DNA of 64,000 nucleotides from AWTP1-13 sp963797005 (GTDB lineage: Bacteria > Pseudomonadota > Alphaproteobacteria > Rhizobiales > Hyphomicrobiaceae), in contig CAWCOF010000003.1 in assembly GCA_963797005.1 (NCBI GenBank), positions 124,001 to 188,000 on the forward strand, read 5' to 3'. The translations under genes were made by a program, and so were the position numbers. Position 1 is the stretch's first letter, and each line of letters opens with the position of its first letter. This document shows, piece by piece, positions 8,454 to 16,570 of the stretch. A model generated the notes under the pieces. The model ran no database searches. It saw only the letters and a list, made by a program, of their open reading frames with translations, and had not been told where the DNA came from.

Positions 8454-9761
8454 GTGCAGTGGTCGGTCCCGCAGAACTGGCTGCGACGGGTCGGCTCGCG
8501 ATTGGAGCCGATGCAGGCCCGCATCGCTGCGCGGCGCATCGAGCTCGGCGTCGCTTTGGTGCTGACCGCGTTCTTCGCCATCGCGGGAGGGCTGCGGCCG
8601 GCCGTGGCGCTGATCGGCCTGGGTGCCGTGGTGGTCTGGGCGGCAGCCTGGCCGGCCGACGATCTGGCGGGCATGGTGCGGGCCGGTACGCGGGGTGCGT
8701 CGGCCGCGGACTCGGAACGGCTGTGGCGCATGGTCGTGGATGCCGTGCCGGAGCCGGCGGTCGCCCTCGACGGTGCCGGTCTGATTGTGCACGCCAACCG
8801 CAGAGCCGAGGAGCTGTTCGGCTCGCGGCGGCGTGGTGGCCACCTCGCTTCGATGAGCCGTGACCCTGAGCTGCTGGCCGCGGTCGACGAGGCACTGGCC
8901 TCCCACCAGGGTTGCGCGGTGGAGCTGCAGACACGGGTTCCCGTCGAGCGCCGTCTCCTGGCGATGGTGGCGGCGCTCGACACATCGGCTGCCAGAGGCG
9001 GGGGGCCGGCGCTGCTCATCTCGTTCAGGGATCTGACCGAGCAGGACCGGCTTGCGCGCATGCGCGCCGATTTCGTCGCCAACGCCAGCCACGAGCTGCG
9101 CACCCCTCTGGCCTCGCTCCGGGGCTTCGTGGAGACCCTGCAGGGGGCGGCCAAGGACGATGCGCAGGCGCGCGAGCGCTTCCTCAAGGTCATGAGCGAG
9201 CAGGCCGAGCGCATGTCGCGCCTGGTCGATGATCTCCTGTCGTTGAGCCGCGTGGAGATGCGCGAGCACCTGCCGCTGGAGGAGCGCGTCGACCTCAATG
9301 ATGCTCTGGGGCGGGTCATCCAGGCGATGCAACCTCTGGCCACCAAGACCAACACGGCCATCGAGTTTCAAGAGTTGCGGGAACCGGCCTTTATTCGCGG
9401 CGACCGCGACGAGGTCGTGCAGGTGTTTCAGAACCTGATCCAGAACGCAGTGAAGTACGGCAAGCCCGGTGGCCGCGTCGACGTGCGCGTCGTTCGGGAG
9501 GTTGCGGCCGCCGGCCGGCCGGCACGCTTCCTGGCGTCCGTGAAGGACGAAGGCCCAGGCATCGCGCCACAACATCTGCCGAGGCTTACCGAGCGCTTCT
9601 ACCGCGTCAGCGTTGCAGCCAGCCGAGAGAAGGGCGGCACGGGGCTTGGATTAGCCATCGTCAAACACATTCTCAACCGCCATCGGGGCGAACTCATGGT
9701 CGCCTCCGAGGTTGGCAAGGGCTCGACCTTTACCGTCGCGCTGCCGATTGCGCAGGACTGA
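8454..9761 (+). CDS. phoR: PhoR sensor histidine kinase of the phosphate regulon
   Basis: A membrane histidine kinase of up to 435 residues that phosphorylates PhoB under phosphate limitation. There are two closely spaced membrane segments (about 30-66), then a PAS-like domain and a HisKA domain with the phospho-acceptor His213 in ASHELRTPLASL. The HATPase domain has the N box (NLIQNAVKYGK), G1 (DEGPGIAP) and G2 (GGTGLGLAIVKHIL) motifs. The start is uncertain. The GTG at 8454 gives the longest frame, but the ATG at 8511 has GGAG four bases upstream and keeps both membrane helices. The gene heads the pst/pho locus and lies just behind a tandem palindrome. Confidence 0.92.
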   Translation: MQWSVPQNWLRRVGSRLEPMQARIAARRIELGVALVLTAFFAIAGGLRPAVALIGLGAVVVWAAAWPADDLAGMVRAGTRGASAADSERLWRMVVDAVPEPAVALDGAGLIVHANRRAEELFGSRRRGGHLASMSRDPELLAAVDEALASHQGCAVELQTRVPVERRLLAMVAALDTSAARGGGPALLISFRDLTEQDRLARMRADFVANASHELRTPLASLRGFVETLQGAAKDDAQARERFLKVMSEQAERMSRLVDDLLSLSRVEMREHLPLEERVDLNDALGRVIQAMQPLATKTNTAIEFQELREPAFIRGDRDEVVQVFQNLIQNAVKYGKPGGRVDVRVVREVAAAGRPARFLASVKDEGPGIAPQHLPRLTERFYRVSVAASREKGGTGLGLAIVKHILNRHRGELMVASEVGKGSTFTVALPIAQD

Positions 9762-9905
9762 GTTTAAGGCTCTAAAACTCAATAAAAACAGTGTATTAGT
9801 CTGTCACATGCATGTATTGCTGAGGCGTTACTACTCCGCTCGCTTGCAGAATTTGCCACCCGGTTGGCGGATTGGCCGTCAGCCAAGCGAGAGGGGAGAG
9901 CTCCC

Positions 9906-10940
9906 GTGAATTCTAGTAGTATGACAATCCGAACAGCGACCATGGCCGCCGCGATTGCTGCCATGATGGTAGTCCCCGCGACTGCCGCCGACATCTCCGG
10001 CGCCGGCGCCACGTTCCCGTATCCGATCTATGCGAAATGGGCGGACGCCTACAAGAAAGACACCGGCATCGGCCTCAACTACCAGTCCATCGGCTCCGGT
10101 GGCGGCATCAAGCAGATTACCAACAAGACCGTCACCTTCGGCGCGAGCGATGCGCCGCTGGCAGGCGAGAAGCTCGATAAGCTCGGCCTCGCCCAATTCC
10201 CAGCGGTCATGGGCGGCATCGTCCCGGTCGTGAACCTCGAAGGCTTCAAGCCGGGCGAGCTCGTGATTGATGGCCCGACGCTTGCCAAGATGTTCCTTGG
10301 CGAGATCAAGAAGTGGAACGACGCGGCGCTCAAGAAGCTCAACCCCAGCGCCAAGCTGCCGGACGCCGCCATCGCGGTCGTGCACCGCTCCGACGGGTCG
10401 GGCACGACGTACAACTTCGCCTACTATCTCTCGGACGTCAGCGCAGAGTGGAAGTCGAAGGTGGGCGTCAACACCTCGGTGCAGTGGCCCGTGGGCATCG
10501 GCGCCAAAGGCAACGAAGGCGTTGCCAACAATGTCGGCAACACCAAGGGCTCGGTCGGTTACGTCGAATACGCCTACGCCCTGCAGAACAAGCTGACCTT
10601 CACCAAAATGATCAACAAGGCCGGCAAGACCGTGTCGCCGACTTCGGGGGCGTTTCAGGCCGCCGCTGCCAACGCCGACTGGAAGTCCAAGCCCGGCTTC
10701 GGTGTCATCCTCGCCAACCAGCCGGGTGACCAATCCTGGCCGATGACGGCGGCGACCTGGATCTTGATGTACAAGGAGCCGAAGGATGCGGCGGCCTCCA
10801 GCGCGGCACTCAAGTTCTTCGCTTGGTGCTACAAGAACGGCGACAAGATGGCCGAGTCGCTCGACTACGTGCCGATGCCTGACAACGTCGTCGCGGACAT
10901 CCAAAAGATGTGGAAGAGCGACATCAAGGCCTCTTTCTAA
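9906..10940 (+). CDS. pstS: PstS, periplasmic phosphate-binding protein
   Basis: The phosphate-binding lipid-free subunit of the PstSCAB transporter, 344 residues. A signal peptide (MAAAIAAMMVVPATAA) precedes the mature start ADISGAGATFPYPIY. The phosphate-site stretches GSGGGIKQI, FGASDAPL and HRSDGSGTTYNF are intact. I chose the GTG at 9906 because GGGGAGAG lies at a good distance; the ATG at 9921 also precedes the signal peptide and cannot be excluded. A single CTGTCAC half-site at 9801-9807 recalls a Pho box but lacks a clear second repeat. A 30-base perfect palindrome follows the gene and separates it from pstC. Confidence 0.95.
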   Translation: MNSSSMTIRTATMAAAIAAMMVVPATAADISGAGATFPYPIYAKWADAYKKDTGIGLNYQSIGSGGGIKQITNKTVTFGASDAPLAGEKLDKLGLAQFPAVMGGIVPVVNLEGFKPGELVIDGPTLAKMFLGEIKKWNDAALKKLNPSAKLPDAAIAVVHRSDGSGTTYNFAYYLSDVSAEWKSKVGVNTSVQWPVGIGAKGNEGVANNVGNTKGSVGYVEYAYALQNKLTFTKMINKAGKTVSPTSGAFQAAAANADWKSKPGFGVILANQPGDQSWPMTAATWILMYKEPKDAAASSAALKFFAWCYKNGDKMAESLDYVPMPDNVVADIQKMWKSDIKASF

Positions 10941-10970
10941 CTAACTGATGCTGGGCTGATCCCAGAAGAG

Positions 10971-11000
10971 AGGAAGAGGCGCCGGCCGGCGCCTCTTCCT
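10971..11000 (+). terminator. Perfect 30-base palindrome between pstS and pstC
   Basis: AGGAAGAGGCGCCGG (10971-10985) is followed without any spacer by its exact reverse complement (10986-11000). In RNA this would fold into a strong GC-rich hairpin about 30 bases after the pstS stop. There is only a weak T-rich tail (TGTGTTTC). By analogy with other binding-protein transporter operons it probably attenuates or protects the pstS message, so that PstS is made in excess of PstCAB. Confidence 0.65.
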
Positions 11001-11088
11001 TGTGTTTCAGCGACGTACCCCCTTGTCGCGCGGCCAGTGTGCCGCTTCAGTGGGTTCCGGAGCAAGCGAGCTTGCGAAGGGGCCGGAG

Positions 11089-12108
11089 ATGCAGCCTGAG
11101 CGGAGGCTTGGCGTGGTCGATGTGGCGCTGAGGCAGGAAGTCGTGGGCGAGCAAGCGCTCCCCTCGCGCGCGAAGGTGCTCAACCGGCTGCGCCGGACCG
11201 ATCGGATTTTCAAATATCTGACCCGCACCGCGGCTCTCGGCGTCCTTGTCCTCCTCGGTTCCATCATCATCTCCCTGCTGATTGGATCAATGCCGGCCTT
11301 GCGTGCCTTTGGCGTGAACTTTCTTTTCGAGGAGGTATGGAACCCGGTCACCCAGCGGTTCGGCGCATTGGCGCCGGTCTACGGGACCATCGTCACGTCG
11401 GTGATCGCCATGCTGATCGCGGTCCCTTTGGGCCTCTTGATCGCATTCTTCCTGACCGAACTCTGCCCGCCGTGGCTGCGCCGTCCTATTGGCATCGCCA
11501 TCGAGCTGCTCGCAGGTATTCCGAGCATCATCTACGGCATCTGGGGTCTGTTCATCTTCGCGCCGTTTCTGCAGCAGACTTTGCAGCCGTTCCTGATCGA
11601 CAGCTTCGGGGATGTGCCGATCCTGTCGTCTTTGTTCGCCGGGCCGCCCTACGGGATCGGCGTGCTCACGTCTGGCTTGATCCTCGCCATCATGGTGCTT
11701 CCCTTCATCACCTCCATATCGCGCGACGTGTTCGAGGCCGTGCCGCCCGTCCTCAAGGAAGCCGCCTACGGGGTCGGCTGCACGACCTGGGAGGTGTTCC
11801 GCAACGTGGTGGTCCCGTTCACGCGCGTCGGCGTGATCGGCGGCGTCATGCTGGGTCTTGGCCGGGCGCTCGGCGAGACCATGGCGGTGACGTTCGTGAT
11901 CGGCAATGCGCATCGGATCTCGAGCTCAATCCTGGCGCCCGGCACGACCATCTCCGCCACCATCGCCAACGAGTTCACGGAGGCTGTCGAGGATCTCTAC
12001 ACGTCCGCGTTGGTCGAGCTTGGCCTCATCCTCTTCGTCATCACCTTCATCGTGCTGGCGATCGCACGCTATCTCCTCATGCGGCTCGAGCGGAAAGCGG
12101 GGATCTGA
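11089..12108 (+). CDS. pstC: PstC, phosphate ABC transporter permease
   Basis: The first of two inner-membrane subunits of the phosphate importer, 339 residues from the ATG at 11089. That start has AAGGGG six bases upstream; the frame stays open 29 codons further but into a poorly conserved stretch. A cytoplasmic N-terminus of about 40 residues precedes six hydrophobic segments. The EAA loop, which contacts PstB, reads EAAYGVGCTTWEVFRNVVVP. The characteristic AGIPSIIYGIWGLF and GRALGETMAVTFVIGN motifs are present. It is followed three bases later by pstA. Confidence 0.93.
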   Translation: MQPERRLGVVDVALRQEVVGEQALPSRAKVLNRLRRTDRIFKYLTRTAALGVLVLLGSIIISLLIGSMPALRAFGVNFLFEEVWNPVTQRFGALAPVYGTIVTSVIAMLIAVPLGLLIAFFLTELCPPWLRRPIGIAIELLAGIPSIIYGIWGLFIFAPFLQQTLQPFLIDSFGDVPILSSLFAGPPYGIGVLTSGLILAIMVLPFITSISRDVFEAVPPVLKEAAYGVGCTTWEVFRNVVVPFTRVGVIGGVMLGLGRALGETMAVTFVIGNAHRISSSILAPGTTISATIANEFTEAVEDLYTSALVELGLILFVITFIVLAIARYLLMRLERKAGI

Positions 12109-12111
12109 GCC

Positions 12112-12957
12112 ATGGACCAATCTCGCTACGTCAGACGCCGCATCCGCAATGGTATTGTGCTGGGCTTGTCGGTGTTGGCCACCCTGATCGGTCTCGGATG
12201 GCTCGCACTGGTCCTGGGTGTCCTGCTGTGGGAAGGCCTGTCCGGTCTGTCGCTCAGCGTCTTCACGGAGATGACGCCGCCCCCCGGCTCGGCCGGCGGC
12301 CTGCTCAACCCCATCATGGGCAGCCTGATCATGACGGGGCTGGGCGTAGTGATCGGCACACCCGTTGGCGTCCTGGCCGGCACCTACATGGCCGAGTATG
12401 GCCGCTATGAACGCCTGACTTCGGTGGTGCGGTTCATCAACGATATCCTGCTCAGCGCACCCTCGATTGTCGTGGGGCTGTTCGTTTATGAGATCATGGT
12501 CATCCGGATGGGCCACTTCTCCGGCATGGCCGGCGGCGTGGCGCTGGCCGTGATCGTCATCCCGGTTGTCGTGCGCACGACCGAGGACATGCTATCGCTG
12601 GTTCCCACAGCGTTGCGCGAGGCGGCAGCCGCGCTCGGGATGCCGCGCGCTTTCGTTATCCGCCACGTCGCCTATCGGGCCGCGCGCGCAGGCATATTGA
12701 CCGGCATCTTGCTGGCGGTCGCTCGCATCAGCGGCGAGACGGCCCCGTTGCTCTTCACGGCCCTCAACAACCAGTTCTGGAGCACCGACCTCAATGCGCC
12801 GATGCCCAGCCTGCCGGTGGTCATCTTCCAGTTCGCTCTGAGCCCCTATGCCGATTGGCAGAAGCTCGCCTGGACCGGCGCGTTGATCATCACCCTTGCC
12901 GTGCTCGCCCTCAGCATCATCGCCCGTGCTCTTACAGCAACGAGAAAAGCATCATGA
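12112..12957 (+). CDS. pstA: PstA, phosphate ABC transporter permease
   Basis: The second permease of the Pst complex, 281 residues, with about six membrane segments. The first is VLGLSVLATLIGLGWLALVL. The EAA loop is LREAAAALGMPRAFVIRHV, and RISGETAPLLFTAL is the PstA signature after it. The ATG at 12112 lies three bases after the pstC stop, and the stop overlaps the pstB start by ATGA, so pstC, pstA and pstB are one translationally linked unit. Confidence 0.94.
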   Translation: MDQSRYVRRRIRNGIVLGLSVLATLIGLGWLALVLGVLLWEGLSGLSLSVFTEMTPPPGSAGGLLNPIMGSLIMTGLGVVIGTPVGVLAGTYMAEYGRYERLTSVVRFINDILLSAPSIVVGLFVYEIMVIRMGHFSGMAGGVALAVIVIPVVVRTTEDMLSLVPTALREAAAALGMPRAFVIRHVAYRAARAGILTGILLAVARISGETAPLLFTALNNQFWSTDLNAPMPSLPVVIFQFALSPYADWQKLAWTGALIITLAVLALSIIARALTATRKAS

Positions 12958-13769
12958 ACACAGCCATGGTCAGCGTCCCCGAAGTCAGGCATGCGGCGAC
13001 TGATACAGCCGGTCTCCCTGAACGCGTGACGGTGCGCAATCTGGATTTCTTCTACGGCGACAACCGCGCGCTCAAGGGCATCAGCCTGCCGCTCTATGAC
13101 TGCAAGGTGACGGCCTTCATCGGACCCTCGGGGTGCGGGAAATCGACCCTCTTGCGCGTCTTGAATCGAATGTACGACCTCTACCCCAACCAGCGCGCTA
13201 CCGGCGAGATACTGCTGGACGGCAAGGACGTTCTCTCGCCCAAGCAGGACGTCAATCTGCTGCGTGCGCGCATCGGCATGGTCTTCCAGAAGCCGACGCC
13301 CTTCCCGATGACCATCTATGACAACATTGCCTTCGGCATTCGCCTCTATGAGCGGCTGTCGAAATCGGAGCTCGATGTTCGCGTTGAAAAGTCGCTGCGG
13401 CGGGCCGCGCTGTGGGAGGAAGTGAAGGACAAGCTGTCGGCCAATGGCCTCAGCCTCTCGGGCGGGCAGCAGCAGCGCCTGTGCATCGCCCGGACGATTG
13501 CCGTTCGGCCGGAGGTGATCCTGTTCGATGAGCCCTGCTCGGCGCTGGACCCGATCTCGACGGCACGCATCGAGGAGCTGATCGACGAGCTGAAGGCCGA
13601 CTACACGATCGTCATCGTCACCCACAACATGCAGCAGGCCGCGCGCGTGTCCGACTTCACCGCGTTTATGTTTCTGGGCGAACTGATCGAGTTCGGAGCG
13701 ACGCAGACCCTGTTCACCACGCCCAAGGACAAGCGCACGCAGGACTACATCACGGGTCGCTTCGGATAG
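12954..13769 (+). CDS. pstB: PstB, phosphate ABC transporter ATPase
   Basis: The nucleotide-binding subunit that powers phosphate import, 271 residues. Visible motifs are Walker A GPSGCGKST, a Q-loop in GMVFQKPTPFPMTIYDN (characteristic of PstB), the signature LSGGQQQR, Walker B VILFDEPCSALDP and the switch His in IVTHNMQQA. The ATG at 12954 overlaps the pstA stop. The N-terminal 20 residues before RVTVRNLDFFYG are variable. phoU starts 23 bases downstream. Confidence 0.96.
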   Translation: MNTAMVSVPEVRHAATDTAGLPERVTVRNLDFFYGDNRALKGISLPLYDCKVTAFIGPSGCGKSTLLRVLNRMYDLYPNQRATGEILLDGKDVLSPKQDVNLLRARIGMVFQKPTPFPMTIYDNIAFGIRLYERLSKSELDVRVEKSLRRAALWEEVKDKLSANGLSLSGGQQQRLCIARTIAVRPEVILFDEPCSALDPISTARIEELIDELKADYTIVIVTHNMQQAARVSDFTAFMFLGELIEFGATQTLFTTPKDKRTQDYITGRFG

Positions 13770-13792
13770 CGGCCGAACCCGAGGGCAGTGCC

Positions 13793-14503
13793 ATGAACGA
13801 GCATATCGTCAAGTCCTTCGACCAGGAGCTGCAGCTCCTCGACAAGAAGATCGCGCAGATGGGCGGCCTTGCCGAGCGTCAGCTCGCGCAGGCCTTCGAC
13901 GCGCTGGAGCGGCGCGACCCCAAGCTTGCTGAATCTGCCGTCGCCAGCGACCGTTCCATCGATACGCTGGAGCGGGAGCTGCAGGAGCAGACGATCCTGA
14001 TGATCGCCAAGCGTCAGCCGATGGCCAACGACCTGCGCCACATCATGACGGTGCTGAAGATCGCGGGCGACCTGGAGCGCATCGGCGACCTTGCCAAGAA
14101 CATTGCCAAGCGTGCGCTGGCGGTCTCCGGCGAGAACCACCCCAAGCCGCTGATGACCGGCCTCAAGCACATGCTCGAGCTCGCCATGCGCCAGCTCAAG
14201 GACGTGCTCGATGCTCAGGCCGAGCGTGACACCGACAAGGCGCTGGCCGTGTGGCGGGCCGACGAGCGTCTCGACGCCATGTACAATTCGCTGTTTCGCG
14301 AGCTCCTCACCTACATGATGGAGGACCCGCGCAACATCGGCCTTTGTACCCACCTGCTGTTCGGCGCCAAGAACATCGAGCGCATCGGCGACCACACCAC
14401 CAACATCGCCGAGTACGTCTACTATCTCGTGCACGGTACGGCGCTTACCGACGATCGTCCCAAGAGTGACGACACCAGCTCCACGCTGATACGAAAGGAA
14501 TGA
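13793..14503 (+). CDS. phoU: PhoU, phosphate signalling protein
   Basis: A 236-residue all-helical protein that links the Pst transporter to PhoR and keeps the regulon off when phosphate is plentiful. Two PhoU repeats are visible, each with the metal-binding pattern of the family: DLRHIMTVLKIAGDLERIGDLAKNI and, near the C-terminus, HLLFGAKNIERIGDHTTNIAEYV (both longer than shown as fixed motifs; key E/D residues ER-GD). GAGGG lies about eight bases before the ATG. It sits between pstB and phoB in a single tight operon. Confidence 0.96.
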   Translation: MNEHIVKSFDQELQLLDKKIAQMGGLAERQLAQAFDALERRDPKLAESAVASDRSIDTLERELQEQTILMIAKRQPMANDLRHIMTVLKIAGDLERIGDLAKNIAKRALAVSGENHPKPLMTGLKHMLELAMRQLKDVLDAQAERDTDKALAVWRADERLDAMYNSLFRELLTYMMEDPRNIGLCTHLLFGAKNIERIGDHTTNIAEYVYYLVHGTALTDDRPKSDDTSSTLIRKE

Positions 14504-14510
14504 GTGGCCT

Positions 14511-15236
14511 ATGGGTGCCTTGTCTGCCACGTCGTCGCCCCACGTCCTCGTGGTCGAGGACGAGGCGGCCATTGCCGAGGTGGTGCGCTACAACCTGGCG
14601 GCCGAGGGTTTCCGCGCCACCGTGGCGGCGAGCGGCGAGGAGGCCGAGATGCTCGTCGCCGAGGACCAGTTCGACCTCGTCGTGCTCGACTGGATGCTGC
14701 CCGGCCTCTCCGGCATCGAGCTCTGCCGCCGGTTGCGGCGGCGCGATGCCACGCGCGCGCTGCCGATCCTCATGCTGACCGCGCGCGGCGAGGAGGGCGA
14801 TCGCGTGCGCGGGCTGGCGACCGGCGCCGACGACTACGTGGTCAAGCCCTTTTCCGTCCCGGAGATGATGGCCCGCGTGAAGGCGCTCCTGCGCCGGGCT
14901 GCGCCGGCGCGGATCGCCAACGTTCTGCGCGCCGGCGAGATAGAGCTCGACCGCACCGCCCATCGCGTCATGCGCCGCGAGCGCGAGGTGCGGCTGGGGC
15001 CGACGGAGTTCCGCCTGCTGGCCTTCTTCATGGAGAACTCCGGCCGTGTGCTCTCTCGGCAGCAGTTGCTCGATGGCGTGTGGGGACGCGACGCCTACAT
15101 CGACGGGCGCACGGTCGACGTGCACGTGGGCCGGTTGCGCAAGGCTTTGATCCGCGGCGCCGACACCGATCCAATTCGCACGGTGCGCGGCGCCGGTTAT
15201 TCCTTCGAGGACCGTCCCGCCGGACGCGCTGCATAA
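14511..15236 (+). CDS. phoB: PhoB, phosphate regulon response regulator
   Basis: An OmpR/PhoB-family transcription factor of 241 residues. The receiver domain has the acidic pair Glu16-Asp17, phospho-acceptor Asp60 in VVLDWMLPG, Thr90 and Lys112 (VKPFS). A winged-helix DNA-binding domain follows from about residue 140 (LGPTEFRLLAFFM, then DGRTVDVHVGRLRKAL). Its partner is PhoR at the head of the locus. It starts seven bases after phoU and closes the operon. Confidence 0.96.
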   Translation: MGALSATSSPHVLVVEDEAAIAEVVRYNLAAEGFRATVAASGEEAEMLVAEDQFDLVVLDWMLPGLSGIELCRRLRRRDATRALPILMLTARGEEGDRVRGLATGADDYVVKPFSVPEMMARVKALLRRAAPARIANVLRAGEIELDRTAHRVMRREREVRLGPTEFRLLAFFMENSGRVLSRQQLLDGVWGRDAYIDGRTVDVHVGRLRKALIRGADTDPIRTVRGAGYSFEDRPAGRAA

Positions 15237-15670
15237 TTCCGTTGGTGATTTCCTATTCTCTCCCCGCAATTCACATCGAGCAGGATTGAGTGTGGCGAAT
15301 ACGCCACGAGTGCAACGCGTTGCCTCCTTCGATCGTAAGCGACGCTTGAGACTGCACGTCCGGCCAAGTAGTGTCCGGCCGTCGGTTGGGCGTTGGCCCC
15401 GTGTCTGTCGGGCCGGACCTTCAGTAATCGCTCCACCGAACGCGTATAGCGCACCGTAGTGCGCCCAAGTTCAAAGATTACGCGTCCAGTCTCCAAGTCC
15501 AGCGTCATCACCAGTCTCGCGTTGATCGTCGGCCGATCTGGCTAATGGCGTTTGTGCGCGCTGCGTGCGCTTCCGAACGTCTTCTCCAGGTCTGTCCGTA
15601 ACAGGCCGGAATCTGCGCGCGTTCATGCGCCTGCGGATTCCGCCGTCGAGCATATCGGGAGAACCAGGGC
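15237..15670. other. 434-base region between phoB and gcrA with two CcrM (GANTC) sites
   Basis: No convincing gene. A weak hairpin GTGGCG-AATA-CGCCAC lies at 15292-15307, without a T-run. Two GANTC sites, GAATC at 15609-15613 and GATTC at 15636-15640, lie 58 and 31 bases before the gcrA start. In Caulobacter, CcrM methylates GANTC and GcrA acts at methylated promoters, so cell-cycle or autoregulatory control of gcrA is plausible here. A 104-codon minus-strand frame (15197-15511) overlaps phoB and lacks a ribosome site. Confidence 0.6.
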
Positions 15671-16264
15671 ATGGCCTGGAACGACGAGCGGGTCGACCTT
15701 TTGAAGAAACTTTGGGCCGATGGTCTGAGCGCCAGCCAGATCGCCGGCCGTCTCGGCGGGGTAACCCGCAATGCCGTGATCGGCAAAGTGCATCGCCTGG
15801 GGCTGTCCGGGCGTGCCACCACCTCGCGCATGAAATCACATCGCCCGCGGGCGCGCTCGCAGGCCAACAAGCGCCTGATGAAGCCGCGCTATGCCAACGT
15901 GGGCAACTCCGCCTTGCGCCAGCTCTATCTGGGCGACACCGAGCCCTATACGCCGCCGGCGGAGGAGATGGTGATCCCGCTCGCGGAGCGCAAATACATC
16001 CAGACGCTCACCGAGTCCTGCTGCCGCTGGCCGATCGGCGACCCGCAAGTCGCCGACTTCCACTTCTGCGGGAAGAAGAAGGTGGCCGGTCTGCCCTACT
16101 GCGAGCATCACGCCCGGCGGGCCTACCAGCCGCCGCAGCCGCGCCGCCGCGAGCGCGAGGTGCACGAGCCGCTGATCGTGGTCCAGGCGATCTCGCCGAC
16201 GCCCGTCCCGGCTGCCGCGGAGTCGGCTGTCGCCGAGCCCGCCGCGGAGGAGGTCGCCGTCTGA
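15671..16264 (+). CDS. gcrA: GcrA cell cycle regulator
   Basis: A 197-residue alphaproteobacterial transcription cofactor that binds sigma70-RNA polymerase and methylated GANTC promoters. The N-terminus is diagnostic: MAWNDERVDLLKKLWADGLS, then a helix-turn-helix including ASQIAGRLGGVTRNAVIGKV. A basic linker follows, then a cysteine-containing sigma-interacting region (TESCCRWPIGDP, FCGKKK, PYCEHH). The C-terminal tail is alanine/proline-rich. It is transcribed alone, with two GANTC sites close upstream. It fixes the organism as an alphaproteobacterium. Confidence 0.95.
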   Translation: MAWNDERVDLLKKLWADGLSASQIAGRLGGVTRNAVIGKVHRLGLSGRATTSRMKSHRPRARSQANKRLMKPRYANVGNSALRQLYLGDTEPYTPPAEEMVIPLAERKYIQTLTESCCRWPIGDPQVADFHFCGKKKVAGLPYCEHHARRAYQPPQPRRREREVHEPLIVVQAISPTPVPAAAESAVAEPAAEEVAV

Positions 16265-16393
16265 CACCAACATGCTTTGTCGACGAGGGCGTTGGCAAAG
16301 CAGCGGGGGAGGAGGCCGGGTGCCGCGGGGAGCGCGCCCGGTCTTCTTGCTTGCAGGCCTTCTTGCTTGAGGCACGTAGCCTGGCGCTCGCCA

Positions 16394-16423
16394 TTGACAA
16401 CGCCCCGCCGCGGGTCGCATAAG
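16394..16423 (+). promoter_or_regulatory. Promoter of the arginine leader transcript (leaderless)
   Basis: A perfect -35 TTGACA at 16394-16399 and a -10-like CATAAG at 16418-16423 are 18 bases apart. The -10 ends six bases before the ATG of the arginine-rich peptide at 16430, which puts the transcription start at or next to the A of that ATG. The leader mRNA would therefore be leaderless, as known for the trp leader of Sinorhizobium. Read from sequence only. Confidence 0.6.
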
Positions 16424-16429
16424 ATTTCC

Positions 16430-16489
16430 ATGACCTATCGGATCAACCTGCGACGCCGATTGCCACGCCGATCCGCGCGGCTGCGATGA
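16430..16489 (+). CDS. Arginine-rich leader peptide of the argD operon attenuator
   Basis: A 19-residue peptide, MTYRINLRRRLPRRSARLR, with eight arginines: residues 4, 8-10, 13-14, 17 and 19. Runs of Arg codons are at 16451-16459 and 16466-16471. It sits between a promoter that would make it leaderless and an intrinsic terminator at 16517-16539, directly upstream of argD and argF. Bases 16475-16481 (GCGCGGC), inside the peptide's last codons, are identical to the terminator's 3' arm. If a ribosome stalls at the earlier Arg codons they can pair with the 5' arm. This is the logic of classical amino-acid attenuation. Function is inferred from this arrangement; I know of no described homologue. 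Confidence 0.7.
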   Translation: MTYRINLRRRLPRRSARLR

Positions 16490-16516
16490 CGGACCCAGTC
16501 GCGGGTCCCGATCACC

Positions 16517-16539
16517 GCCGCGCTTGAGCGCGGCTTTTT
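16517..16539 (+). terminator. Intrinsic terminator/attenuator upstream of argD
   Basis: GCCGCGC (16517-16523), loop TTGA, GCGCGGC (16528-16534), then TTTTT (16535-16539): a textbook Rho-independent terminator 31 bases before the argD start. A second hairpin, GGACCC/GGGTCC at 16491-16508, lies between the leader peptide stop and the terminator. The 5' arm can instead pair with 16475-16481 in the leader peptide, giving an antiterminator of the same length. Confidence 0.85.
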
Positions 16540-16570
16540 CATTTCCCTGCCAAGCAAGATAGGTCTTGCC

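Noticed and set aside
9801..9818. Possible Pho box before pstS
   Set aside because: Only one CTGTCAC half-site is convincing; the second repeat at 11-base spacing (ATGTATT) is too weak to call.
15197..15511. 104-codon minus-strand frame between phoB and gcrA
   Set aside because: It overlaps phoB, lacks a ribosome site and has no recognisable family; kept out though not excluded.
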